This document shows, in pieces, positions 26,161 through 34,683 of a DNA stretch of 64,000 nucleotides. The translations under genes were made by a program, and so were the position numbers. Origin of the DNA: Caballeronia sp. dw_19 (GTDB lineage: Bacteria > Pseudomonadota > Gammaproteobacteria > Burkholderiales > Burkholderiaceae); assembly GCF_018449515.1 (NCBI RefSeq), contig NZ_JAAVUQ010000017.1:62001-126000 (forward strand). The letters run 5' to 3'. Below the pieces are notes generated by a model. It saw nothing but the letters and a program-made list of their open reading frames with translations. It did no database searches and was not told the origin of the DNA. Every line of letters starts with the position of its first letter. Within the stretch, counting starts at the first letter, position 1.

Positions 26161-27726
26161 TTAATGGCGGAAGTGCCGCGTTCCGGTCAACACCATTGCA
26201 ATGTTGTGCTCGTCCGCAGCGGCGATCACTTCGTCATCGCGCATGGAACCGCCCGGCTGGATAACGCAGGTCGCGCCAGCGTTGACCACGACGTCGAGGC
26301 CATCGCGGAACGGGAAAAACGCGTCCGACGCCACAGCCGATCCGGCCAGCGACAAGCCCGCGTTCTGCGCCTTGATGCTGGCAATGCGCGCCGAATCCAC
26401 GCGGCTCATTTGACCCGCGCCCACGCCGATCGTCATGCCGCCGCCGCAGAACACAATGGCATTCGACTTCACGAACTTTGCGACACGCCACGCGAACAGC
26501 AGATCGTCCATTTCCTTCGGCGTCGGATGACGCTTCGTGACCACGCGCAATTCGTGCGGCTGGACGTTCTTCGAATCCAGCGATTGGACCAGCAGGCCGC
26601 CGCCCACGCGCTTCAGGTCGAATGCGTTGTGACCGTCGCCGAGATCGATTTCCAGCAGACGCACGTTTTGCTTCGCCGCGAAAATCTGCTTGGCTGCATC
26701 GCTGAACGAAGGCGCCATCAGCACTTCCACGAATTGCTTCGCAACAGCTTGCGCCGCCGCTTCATCCACTTCAAGGTTGAACGCGATGATGCCGCCGAAC
26801 GCGGAGGTGGGATCGGTCTGGAACGCTTTCGAATAGGCTTCGTGCGCGTCCGCGCCGATCGCCACGCCGCACGGATTCGCGTGCTTGATGATCACGCAGG
26901 CTGGCGCATCGAAGGTCTTTACGCATTCCCATGCTGCGTCGGAGTCCGCAATGTTGTTGTACGACAGTTCCTTGCCCTGCAATTGCTCGTAGTTGGCGAG
27001 CGCGCCAGCCGGCGTTGTGAGGTCGCGATAGAACGCAGCGCTTTGATGCGGGTTCTCGCCGTAACGCAGATCCTGCACCTTGGTGAACGCGAGGTTGAAC
27101 GTCGACGGATAGGTGTTGCGGCTCTTGTGCTGCAACTCGTCGGTCAGGCTCGTCAGGTAATTCGTGATCGCGCCATCGTATTGAGCGGTGTGCGCAAACA
27201 CTTTGGTGGCGAGCTTGAAGTTCGTCGCGTAGCTGACGGTGTTCTTAGCCGAGCGCATTTCGTCGAGGACGATCGCGTAGTCCGAGGGATCGACAATCAC
27301 CGTTACGTCACGATGATTCTTCGCCGCCGAACGCAGCATGGTCGGGCCGCCAATATCGATATTTTCGATCGCGTCTTCCAGCGAGCATTCTTCCTTCGAT
27401 ACCGTCTGCACGAACGGATACAGGTTCACCACCAGCAGGTCGATGGTCGGAATGTCGTGTTGTTCGAGCGCGGCCATGTGTTCAGGAGAATCGCGGCGCG
27501 CCAGAATGCCGCCGTGAACCTTCGGGTGGAGCGTTTTCACGCGGCCGTCGAGCATCTCCGGAAAACCGGTGTAGTCGGCGACTTCAGTGACAGGCAGGCC
27601 TGCATCAGCCAGGAGTTTCGCGGTGCCGCCGGTCGAGAGCAGGCTAACGCCTAGCGCCGACAGCGATTTCGCAAATTCGACGATGCCAGACTTGTCGGAA
27701 ACGGAAAGGAGCGCTTGCTTGATCAT
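26161..27726 (-). CDS. purH: Bifunctional AICAR transformylase / IMP cyclohydrolase
   Basis: A 521-residue enzyme for the last two steps of IMP synthesis. The N-terminal cyclohydrolase (MGS-like) domain covers about residues 1-200 (ALLSVSDKSGIVEFAKSL, LLSTGGTAKLL, HPKVHGGILARRD); the formyltransferase domain follows, with the catalytic KHANPCGVA near 265 and FFPFRDGLDVVVNAGATCVI near the end. Full length, no damage. Third gene of dusB-fis-purH. Confidence 0.98.
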   Translation of the reverse strand: MIKQALLSVSDKSGIVEFAKSLSALGVSLLSTGGTAKLLADAGLPVTEVADYTGFPEMLDGRVKTLHPKVHGGILARRDSPEHMAALEQHDIPTIDLLVVNLYPFVQTVSKEECSLEDAIENIDIGGPTMLRSAAKNHRDVTVIVDPSDYAIVLDEMRSAKNTVSYATNFKLATKVFAHTAQYDGAITNYLTSLTDELQHKSRNTYPSTFNLAFTKVQDLRYGENPHQSAAFYRDLTTPAGALANYEQLQGKELSYNNIADSDAAWECVKTFDAPACVIIKHANPCGVAIGADAHEAYSKAFQTDPTSAFGGIIAFNLEVDEAAAQAVAKQFVEVLMAPSFSDAAKQIFAAKQNVRLLEIDLGDGHNAFDLKRVGGGLLVQSLDSKNVQPHELRVVTKRHPTPKEMDDLLFAWRVAKFVKSNAIVFCGGGMTIGVGAGQMSRVDSARIASIKAQNAGLSLAGSAVASDAFFPFRDGLDVVVNAGATCVIQPGGSMRDDEVIAAADEHNIAMVLTGTRHFRH

Positions 27727-27832
27727 GATGGGAGCGGCGGAAGCCGGTAGGGGAGTCGAGGGGAATCAGGAAATTCGAGTCGACCGCCGTACGCCGCGAC
27801 GGTCCGGGTGGTACATCAATAAGACAATTGCT

Positions 27833-28066
27833 TTAAATGAGTCCGTGCTGTTGCAGCTTCTTGCGCAGCGTGTTGCGGTTGATACCGAGAAACTCGGCCG
27901 CGAGCGACTGGTTGCCCTCGGCTTGCTTCAGCACGACTTCCAGCATCGGTTTTTCGACGCACGAAATCACCATCTCGTAGACGTCGTGCGGTTTGGAACC
28001 GTCCAGGTCCTGGAAATAATTGTCCAGGCTCTGGCGGACGCATTGTTCTATGTGATGTCTACTCAT
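27833..28066 (-). CDS. fis: DNA-binding protein Fis
   Basis: A 77-residue Fis, the short betaproteobacterial form. The C-terminal helix-turn-helix reads LKQAEGNQSLAAEFLGINRN followed by TLRKKLQQHGLI, diagnostic for Fis. It is a nucleoid protein and growth-phase regulator that bends DNA at rRNA and other promoters. The start MSRHHIEQC at 28066 overlaps the dusB stop by 4 bp, the conserved dusB-fis coupling, so its synthesis is tied to dusB translation. Confidence 0.96.
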   Translation of the reverse strand: MSRHHIEQCVRQSLDNYFQDLDGSKPHDVYEMVISCVEKPMLEVVLKQAEGNQSLAAEFLGINRNTLRKKLQQHGLI

Positions 28067-29175
28067 GCGGCTAGTCGGTCTGTGTGGTTCTGCCCGTCGC
28101 ACGATTCTTCGGCTTCGTCGTTGCCGCCGCGGTCGCCGTCTGCGTCGAGTTCTTCGACATAGACGAGACGGTCGGACAACGCCTTTTGGGCGTCGAAGAA
28201 TTCGTTCACGGCGAGCAATTGTTCGCGTGTGGAATCCAGCGTGTTCATCCGATGTCTGAACGTGTTGGCGCCGGAAAGGCCGCGAGTGTACCAGCCGATG
28301 TGCTTGCGCGCTGTACGAACGCCCGTGAATTCGCCATAGAAATCATAGTGATCTTCGAGATGCTCATTCATCAGTTGCTGGATCTCGTCGATACGCGGCG
28401 CCGGCAAATGTTCGCCCGTTGCCAGAAAGTGTTCGATCTCGCGAAAGAGCCACGGGCGCCCTTGCGCAGCACGCCCGATCATGATCGCGTCCGCACCGGT
28501 GACGGCCAGCACATGGCGCGCTTTTTCGGGTGTGGCGATGTCGCCGTTGGCCACCACCGGAATGCGCACGGAAGCTTTGACGGCGGCAATGGTCTCGTAT
28601 TCCGCGTCGCCCTTGTACAGGTCCGCGCGAGTGCGGCCGTGCACGGTCAGCATGGAAATGCCCGCGTCTTGCGCAATGCGCGCAATATTCAGCGCGTTCT
28701 TGTTCTCGCGGTTCCAGCCCGTGCGGATCTTCAGCGTAACGGGCACGGCGTCCGGGCCAACGCCGACTGCGTTCACCACGGCTTGCACGATCTGCGCGAC
28801 CAATGCTTCGTTTTGCAGCAATGCCGATCCAGCCGCCACATTGCAGACTTTCTTGGCTGGGCAGCCCATGTTGATGTCGATGATCTGCGCGCCGTTCGCG
28901 ACGTTGTGACGCGCGGCTTCGGCGAGCATTTTCGGATCAGCACCGGCGATTTGCACGGAAATAGGCTCTACTTCGCCGGTGTGATTCGCGCGACGGAGCG
29001 TTTTCTCGCTTTTCCACAATTGCGCATTCGACGCAACCATTTCGGACACCGCGTAACCCGCGCCCATGCGTTTGCACAACTGCCGGAACGGGCGGTCCGT
29101 CACCCCGGCCATGGGGGCGACAAACAAGTTGTTGCGCAAAATGTGGGGGCCGATGGCCGGGGCGGAAATGGGCAT
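28063..29175 (-). CDS. dusB: tRNA-dihydrouridine synthase B
   Basis: A 370-residue flavin enzyme reducing uridine in the tRNA D-loop. LRNNLFVAPMAGVTDRPFRQL binds FMN, DINMGCPAKKVCNVAAGSAL contains the catalytic cysteine, and MLTVHGRTRADLYKGDAEY plus GDIATPEKARHVLAVTGADA complete the TIM barrel. I choose ATG 29175 (MPISAPAIGPH); the frame extends to a TTG 33 bases earlier. The last 30 residues are a charged, non-conserved tail. First gene of dusB-fis-purH. Confidence 0.94.
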   Translation of the reverse strand: MPISAPAIGPHILRNNLFVAPMAGVTDRPFRQLCKRMGAGYAVSEMVASNAQLWKSEKTLRRANHTGEVEPISVQIAGADPKMLAEAARHNVANGAQIIDINMGCPAKKVCNVAAGSALLQNEALVAQIVQAVVNAVGVGPDAVPVTLKIRTGWNRENKNALNIARIAQDAGISMLTVHGRTRADLYKGDAEYETIAAVKASVRIPVVANGDIATPEKARHVLAVTGADAIMIGRAAQGRPWLFREIEHFLATGEHLPAPRIDEIQQLMNEHLEDHYDFYGEFTGVRTARKHIGWYTRGLSGANTFRHRMNTLDSTREQLLAVNEFFDAQKALSDRLVYVEELDADGDRGGNDEAEESCDGQNHTDRLAA

Positions 29176-29603
29176 GAAACTCGCGGCGTCCCAAATGCAG
29201 GGACGCAAAAGCGCTTAAGGAAACGCGTATTTTACCGCGAACGCGCTGGGTCAATTAAGTCCAATCGCCGCGCAAGTTGTTAAATCTTCTATGAATATCG
29301 TGGATGTCATAGAGGAAAAGCTCAACTATGGGCCGATGAATGCAGTGCGGCGAACGCATGTTTGACTCAATTGGTGCAGCGGGCCGAGTGCGACGGCGAC
29401 GCTCGTCGCTCGTCGCGATCGGAACACGCTGACCTCACCCAAAGCGCGCAGAAGGCTCACCGCACGAATTACGCGAATCGTTGCGAAGCTAAAGCGTGCC
29501 GTGCCCAAAGGTGTTCCCAGCGTGATCGACGCAGGAGAATTCACTCTCAGCAATCAGGCCGCTCGCCGTACTGACTCGAAGCCGCTGCGAGTATTCCGCC
29601 AAG
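29176..29603. other. Intergenic region between ubiH and dusB
   Basis: About 430 bp between two minus-strand genes. It should hold the dusB-fis-purH promoter. Short frames exist on both strands but have no family resemblance or ribosome site. I see no strong hairpin. Confidence 0.35.
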
Positions 29604-30842
29604 TCAGCGCCGTTGCCCGAACATCATCTGTCGTGCCAGCACGGTTTTAACCGGCGGGACGAGTTCCAACGCGCTCAACGCCAGCCCGCGCATTGCGGCG
29701 AGGGGCGCGAAATCAACCGTGAAAAGACGTGCGAGCGTATCGGTTGCGCCAATCGTCATGCGGCGGTCGAGTGCGCGCCGTTGCGCAAAAAGACTCAATG
29801 CAACCGTAGTCGGGCCGTTCGTCGATAACGCGTCGCATAGCGCGTGAGCATCGCGTAAGCCCAGATTGAGCCCTTGTCCCGCAACGGGATGCAGCGTTTG
29901 CGCCGCGTTGCCGATAGCAACCGTGCGCCGGTCGACCAGTGCGTTCAGCGCATTCAGTCCGAGCGGGAAGGTCGCCCGCCCGGTGATGCGCGTGAAGCGG
30001 CCCATGCGTTCACCGAACGCCGAGCCAAGCTCGGTGAGGAATTCAGCGTCGGGGAGTTGTGAGCGGCGCGCCGCTTCTTCAGGGGCGCTGCACCAGACGA
30101 GCGCGTAGTCCGCCTGACGCGCGCCGCCGGAGGGTAACAACGCGATCGGCCCTTCGGGCGTGAAACGTTCCCACGCAACCCCAGGTTGTGGCGACGATAC
30201 GCTCACCGTCCCGACAATGGCCGTCTGGCCATAATCGCGCGTGTTCTTGACCTCGGCGGAAAGATCGGAAGAAGCAGCGGAAGAAGCGTCCGCGTCCTTG
30301 TATAACCCGCCTTCGGCATTCACCAGAATGCGTGCGCGGATCGTGCGGTCGCCTGTGGCTGAATGGATCGAGAGCGTGACGCCCTCGTGGTCGTGCAAGG
30401 GTGTCGATGCGGTGGTTTCCGTGAACCAGTGCACGCCGGTTTTGCTGACAGCTTGCGCAAGCGTTGTAACAAGCGAGCCATAACGCACGACATAGCCGAG
30501 CGCGGGCAAACCGTGTTCATCATGGTCGATCAGCGTGCGGCCGAACTGTCCGCGTTGTGACACGTGAATGCGTTTGATTGGCGTGGCATCGGCGGGGAAA
30601 CCGAGCGATGACTCAAGCATCGCGCGGCTGCCATGCGAAACCGCAATGGCACGCGGATCAGCCGATGCCGCCCCGGGCTCGCGTGCATCAATCAACGCGA
30701 CCGACAAGCGCGACGTCGCGCTCCGTTTCGCCAGCCAGCCGGCGAGCGCGAGCCCAACCGGACCCGCGCCGACGATGGCGATATCGAAGTGATAATCGGC
30801 AGGCGGTGCATGGCCGATAGTTTCCGCGGTTTCAATTTGCAT
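29604..30842 (-). CDS. ubiH: FAD-dependent ubiquinone-biosynthesis hydroxylase (UbiH/VisC family)
   Basis: A 412-residue flavoprotein monooxygenase. DIAIVGAGPVGLALAGWLAK near residue 20 is the FAD Rossmann motif, ADPRAIAVSHGSRAMLES is the UbiH/VisC signature, and AIGNAAQTLHPVAGQGLNLG near 320 is the GD-type second FAD motif (here GN in place of GD). It should hydroxylate the ubiquinone ring; the exact position (UbiH, UbiI or UbiF role) is not certain. The start overlaps the pepP 3' end by 11 bp, matching the common pepP-ubiH pairing. Confidence 0.92.
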   Translation of the reverse strand: MQIETAETIGHAPPADYHFDIAIVGAGPVGLALAGWLAKRSATSRLSVALIDAREPGAASADPRAIAVSHGSRAMLESSLGFPADATPIKRIHVSQRGQFGRTLIDHDEHGLPALGYVVRYGSLVTTLAQAVSKTGVHWFTETTASTPLHDHEGVTLSIHSATGDRTIRARILVNAEGGLYKDADASSAASSDLSAEVKNTRDYGQTAIVGTVSVSSPQPGVAWERFTPEGPIALLPSGGARQADYALVWCSAPEEAARRSQLPDAEFLTELGSAFGERMGRFTRITGRATFPLGLNALNALVDRRTVAIGNAAQTLHPVAGQGLNLGLRDAHALCDALSTNGPTTVALSLFAQRRALDRRMTIGATDTLARLFTVDFAPLAAMRGLALSALELVPPVKTVLARQMMFGQRR

Positions 30843-32238
30843 CTGGCGTTTGCGCGTCGCGCATCAAGGCTTCTATTTCGTCGGCATCGACGGGCACTTC
30901 GCGCGTCGTCAACTCGCAGCCGTCGGCGGTGACAATGGCGTCATCTTCGATCCGTATACCGATGTTCGCGTACCGTTCGGGAATATCTTCGGCTGCGCGA
31001 ATGTACAAACCCGGCTCGATAGTCAGCGTCATGCCAGCCTTCAACGTGCGCCACGCGCGTGCGCCCTGGTCGTCGAGTTGCGCGTGGGCGTCGCGGTAAT
31101 CGCCAGCATCGTGCACGTCCATGCCGAGCCAATGGCTTGTCCGATGCATGTAGAAACGCTGATAAGCCCGCTCGGCGATGACATCGTCCACGGTCGCAAA
31201 CTTGTTGCGGTCGATGATCCCCGTATCCAGCAAACCCTGCGCCAATACACGCACGGCAGCTTCGTGCGGCGCGTCGAAACTGACGCCTTCGCGGGTTGCG
31301 TCGACGGCGGCATATTGCGCGGCCAGCACGATGTCGTAGATTTCCCTTTGCGCCGATGTGAACCGCCCGCTCGCCGGAAACGTGCGCGTGATGTCGGACG
31401 CGTAGCCGTCGAGTTCGCACGCGGCGTCGATCAGGATCAGGTCGCCTTCGCGCACAATCGTGTTGCCCGCCGGGTAGTGCAGCGTGCAGGCATTCGCGCC
31501 GGCGGCGACGATTGTTCCGTACGCGGGCGCTTGCGCGCCGCGTCGGCGGAACGTGTAGAGCAACTCGGCTTCGATCTCGTATTCGTGCATGCCGGGGCGG
31601 CAGGTTTGCATCGCGCGCCGGTGTGCTTCGGCGGAGATGGTGCCCGCGCGCCGCATGATCTCGAGTTCGTGCGCGTCCTTGATCAGGCGCATTTCGTCGA
31701 GCACGGGCAGTAAATCGATCGCTTTCGTGGGTGCTTTCACGCCGATCCTGCTCTGTGCCCGAACCGTCGCGAGCCAGCCGCGAACCTGCTCATCGAGCTC
31801 ACCGGAACTGCCGAGCGCATAGTGCAGCGCGGGGTTATCGGCGAGCAGGCGCGGCATTTCCGTATCGAGCTGATCGATGGGGAACGCTGCGTCAAACCCC
31901 AACGCGAGACGTGCGCCTTCAGGGCCGTATCGGAAACCTTCCCAGGTTTCGCGCTCGGCATTTTTCTCGCGGCAGAACAGGATGGCGGCGGGTTCGTCCG
32001 CCTCGGCGCTGGCGTTGAGGACCAGCGTGGCTTCGGGTTCGGTGAAGCCCGTCAGGTAATAGAAGTAGCTATCGTGGCGGAACGGGTAATCGGCGTCGCG
32101 ATTGCGCATGACTTCGCGCGCTGTCGGAATGATTGCCACGCCGCCGCCCGACTCTCGCAGCGCCGCGAGGACGCGGTCACGGCGGCTGCGATAGACGTCG
32201 ATGGCTAATAAGGATTGGGCTTCAGTCGATGAGTTCAT
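30832..32238 (-). CDS. pepP: Xaa-Pro aminopeptidase P
   Basis: A 468-residue metallopeptidase releasing N-terminal residues before proline. The N-terminal domain has the PepP-type RHDSYFYYLTGFTEPEA; the creatinase-fold catalytic domain has all dimanganese ligands: LIDAACELDGYASDITRTFP (two Asp), HRTSHWLGMDVHD (His), LTIEPGLYI (Glu) and GIRIEDD (Glu). It is upstream of and overlaps ubiH, and lies 31 bp downstream of rlmL on the same strand, so the three may form one transcription unit. Confidence 0.96.
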   Translation of the reverse strand: MNSSTEAQSLLAIDVYRSRRDRVLAALRESGGGVAIIPTAREVMRNRDADYPFRHDSYFYYLTGFTEPEATLVLNASAEADEPAAILFCREKNAERETWEGFRYGPEGARLALGFDAAFPIDQLDTEMPRLLADNPALHYALGSSGELDEQVRGWLATVRAQSRIGVKAPTKAIDLLPVLDEMRLIKDAHELEIMRRAGTISAEAHRRAMQTCRPGMHEYEIEAELLYTFRRRGAQAPAYGTIVAAGANACTLHYPAGNTIVREGDLILIDAACELDGYASDITRTFPASGRFTSAQREIYDIVLAAQYAAVDATREGVSFDAPHEAAVRVLAQGLLDTGIIDRNKFATVDDVIAERAYQRFYMHRTSHWLGMDVHDAGDYRDAHAQLDDQGARAWRTLKAGMTLTIEPGLYIRAAEDIPERYANIGIRIEDDAIVTADGCELTTREVPVDADEIEALMRDAQTPDAN

Positions 32239-32269
32239 TCAGCGATTGTAGCGCCGCCTCCGCGATGCT

Positions 32270-33598
32270 TCACTCCTCTACGTCGGGCGCTTGATCGACG
32301 GCGGGTTCCGCTGCTGCGGGGCGATTGCGCACGCTGCCGGCAATCATGTCGAAGCGGAACAGCCGGCATTCGAGCGCGCCGTTGAAGAGCGGCGTTTTCG
32401 TCGATTCACGCAGTCGCAGCATGCCCGGCAGTTTTCGATCCGATGTCAGCACGTACGCGCGCCAGCCCGGAAAGCGCTGTTTCATCGCGTTGCCGAACGA
32501 GATGAAGAATTCCTGATCGGCGGGATCAGGTTGCGCGCGGTGGAACGCTTCTTCGTCTTCGTCGTGACCGCGGTTCTTCGGTTCGCGAAGCTCGCCGCGC
32601 GGGCCGCGTCCGCGCACTTCGATCCGCTCGCCGTACGGCGGATTCGCGACGAGGATGCCCGGAATGTCGGATGGCGGCGTCATGTGGCGCGCATCGAGTT
32701 GTTTCAACGACAACTCCGGCAAACCCGCGCGTTCCAGATTCGAGTACGCCTTGTCGAGCATATCGCCGGAAATGTCGCTGCCGTAGATCTGGATATCCGC
32801 ACGCGATGACTTCGCGGCGTGTTTGGCATCGACGGCCGCGCCTTTCAGCTTTTGCCACGCGTTCACGTCGAATTGTTTCAGCTTTTCGAAGCCGAAGTTG
32901 CGGTCCACGCCCGGCGCGATGTTCAGCGCGACTTGCGCGGCTTCGGCGAGGAAGGTGCCGCTGCCGCACATCGGATCGTAAAGCGGTGTGCCGGGCGTCC
33001 AGCCGGTCAGGCGCAAGATTCCCGCCGCGAGGTTTTCACGCAAGGGCGCGGCGCCCTTGTCGAGTCGCCAACCGCGTTTGAAGAGCGGATCGCCGGAGGT
33101 ATCGAGGTAAAGCGTGCATTCGTTCAGCGTGAGGAACGCGAAGACGCGGACGTCGGGTTGCGCGGTATCGACGCTCGGACGGTTGCCCGTGAGTTCGCGC
33201 AAGCGGTCGCAGATGGCGTCTTTCACGCGCAAGGTCGCGAATTCCAGGCTGCGTAAAGGGGATTTGATCGCGGTGATATCGACGCGAATGGTTTCGTTCG
33301 GCGAGAACCACTTTTCCCATTGCTGCTGATACGCGAGTTCGTAGATGTCGTGTTCGCTGCGATACGGGCCTTGGGCCAGTTTCAGCAACACACGGCTCGC
33401 GATGCGGGAATGGAGGTTCGCGGCCATGCCGGCTGCCCAGGAGCCGCGGAAATGCACGCCACCGGGGACTTCCTTGCCGGTTCTGAATTGCGAGCCCTCA
33501 ATGTGCTTCGCTCCGATTTCGGCGAGTTCGGCAGCCAGCGGCGCCTCAAGACCGCGCGGGCAAGGGGCAAACCAGTCGAAAAGGAAAGTAGTGGCCAT
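32270..33598 (-). CDS. rlmL: 23S rRNA guanine-N2 methyltransferase, RlmL type
   Basis: A 442-residue protein with an N-terminal ferredoxin-like/THUMP RNA-binding region (about 1-165) and a class I SAM methyltransferase. LYDPMCGSGTFLAEAAQVA near residue 210 binds SAM and LVANPPYGERIEV is the NPPY motif for base-amine methylation. It corresponds to the N-terminal RlmL half (m2G2445) of the E. coli RlmKL fusion; the RlmK half is absent here. The start MATTFLFDWFAPCPRG at 33598 is the family N-terminus; a long upstream extension of the frame is not conserved. The C-terminal tail is proline/alanine/glutamate-rich. Confidence 0.92.
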   Translation of the reverse strand: MATTFLFDWFAPCPRGLEAPLAAELAEIGAKHIEGSQFRTGKEVPGGVHFRGSWAAGMAANLHSRIASRVLLKLAQGPYRSEHDIYELAYQQQWEKWFSPNETIRVDITAIKSPLRSLEFATLRVKDAICDRLRELTGNRPSVDTAQPDVRVFAFLTLNECTLYLDTSGDPLFKRGWRLDKGAAPLRENLAAGILRLTGWTPGTPLYDPMCGSGTFLAEAAQVALNIAPGVDRNFGFEKLKQFDVNAWQKLKGAAVDAKHAAKSSRADIQIYGSDISGDMLDKAYSNLERAGLPELSLKQLDARHMTPPSDIPGILVANPPYGERIEVRGRGPRGELREPKNRGHDEDEEAFHRAQPDPADQEFFISFGNAMKQRFPGWRAYVLTSDRKLPGMLRLRESTKTPLFNGALECRLFRFDMIAGSVRNRPAAAEPAVDQAPDVEE

Positions 33599-33869
33599 GG
33601 GGGCGGTGCTTTTTTGGGAATCGAAGGGGGATATTGTACGCGGGGGAGGGGCCGGAGATGGGTTAGCCAAGCGCGCGGCGGCAGACGAGGTTTTCGTAAG
33701 CTCGGTCGGGCAGAAGCGAATTCGAACGCTTCTGTAATGGAAATGGATGCTGACGTTAGCCGATTGGCTAGTTACGTCGTAACCCACGAATCGGTATCGT
33801 TGCTCAATAACAGAGGGTGGACTGCGTTGGAGGTATCGCACTAAGTGCTATAGTTTATGAAGGACGGAA

Positions 33870-34244
33870 ATGCGGATTTTTAAGACCAAATGGTTTGCAC
33901 GCTGGGCCGATACGGAGGGCGTGACCGATGCGGCTTTGCTGAGTGCCGTCGAGGAAATGAACCGGGGTCTGATTGATGCGAATTTGGGCGGACACGTATT
34001 CAAGAAGCGAGTTGGTATCAACGGACGGGGCAAGCGCGGCGGATTACGTACGCTGCTGGCGTTTCGAGTGGGTGAGCGAGCCTTCTTCGTGTTCGGGTTT
34101 GCCAAGAACGAGCGGGCCAACGTGAGCGACAAGGGGTTGGCAGCGTTGAAGCTGCTGGGGTCGCAATTGTTGGGCTATGACGCGCGCACGTTGACTCAGG
34201 CGCTGCGTGCGGGCGAGTTACATGAGGTGGAGAGCGATGAGTGA
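33870..34244 (+). CDS. RelE/HigB-like toxin of a type II toxin-antitoxin pair
   Basis: A 124-residue protein of the RelE-like family typified by KTKWFARWADTEGVTDAALL at the start, LGGHVFKKRVGINGRGKRGG in the middle and FFVFGFAKNERANVSDKGL toward the end. This family is a predicted ribosome-dependent mRNA nuclease. The toxin gene comes first and overlaps the antitoxin start by 8 bp, the reversed (HigB-A-like) order. Basic residues (KKRV, KRGG, KNER) are where catalytic/binding side chains sit in the family. Confidence 0.88.
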   Translation: MRIFKTKWFARWADTEGVTDAALLSAVEEMNRGLIDANLGGHVFKKRVGINGRGKRGGLRTLLAFRVGERAFFVFGFAKNERANVSDKGLAALKLLGSQLLGYDARTLTQALRAGELHEVESDE

Positions 34245-34542
34245 CAAACTGCTGAAGGCGCTGCACGAAACGGCGCAAGGGCTACACCAGGGTGGAACGA
34301 TGGATGCCGTGACACTGCGGGAGTTCGATGCGCTATGCCTGCCGCCGATCAAGGATTACAGCGCGGCACAGATCAAGCGGCTACGCCAGCGCACCAAGGC
34401 GAGCCAAGCGGTGTTCGCGGCGTGTCTGAACACGAGTGCATCGACGGTGCAGAAATGGGAGCAGGGCCAGAAGCGGCCGAACGGGCCGTCGTTGAAGCTG
34501 CTCGATCTGGTTGATCGTAAAGGCCTGGAAGCGATGTTTTAA
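34237..34542 (+). CDS. Helix-turn-helix antitoxin (HigA/YiaG-like)
   Basis: A 101-residue partner of the preceding toxin. The C-terminal half is an XRE-type helix-turn-helix: IKRLRQRTKASQAVFAACLN followed by TSASTVQKWEQGQKRPNGPS. The start at 34237 (MSDKLLKAL) overlaps the toxin stop by 8 bp. It should neutralise the toxin and repress the pair. The hairpin at 34629 ends the transcript. Confidence 0.9.
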   Translation: MSDKLLKALHETAQGLHQGGTMDAVTLREFDALCLPPIKDYSAAQIKRLRQRTKASQAVFAACLNTSASTVQKWEQGQKRPNGPSLKLLDLVDRKGLEAMF

Positions 34543-34621
34543 AGGTTCTGCTGAAGGGACCGTCAGGCGGATCCTCGGCGGGAAATATCGGTTTGCTGTA
34601 TGTGATAGACGGCATAAAAAA

Positions 34622-34665
34622 ATAACAAAACGCCGGTGTCTCTCGCGAGCACACCGGCGTTCTGT
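34622..34665. terminator. Bidirectional terminator between antitoxin and pntB
   Basis: An 11-bp stem, AACGCCGGTGT with ACACCGGCGTT, around a loop that itself contains CTCGCGAG. The flanking A-rich tract (AAAAAAATAACAAA) gives a U-run on the minus strand for the pnt operon; the + side has a weaker TTCTGTCTT. Confidence 0.8.
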
Positions 34666-34683
34666 CTTACCCGGCAGCGCGTA

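Noticed and set aside
25036..27654. Very long + strand open frame (over 870 codons) opposite ruvA, ruvC and purH
   Set aside because: It is the antisense shadow of three well-conserved GC-rich genes; its translation is Arg/His-rich without domains and ignores gene boundaries.
28084..29283. Long + strand open frame opposite dusB
   Set aside because: Antisense of a clear family member; composition-driven frame, no motif, no ribosome site.
29291..29374. Short 27-codon ORF between dusB and ubiH
   Set aside because: No ribosome site, no strand agreement with neighbours and no recognisable sequence.
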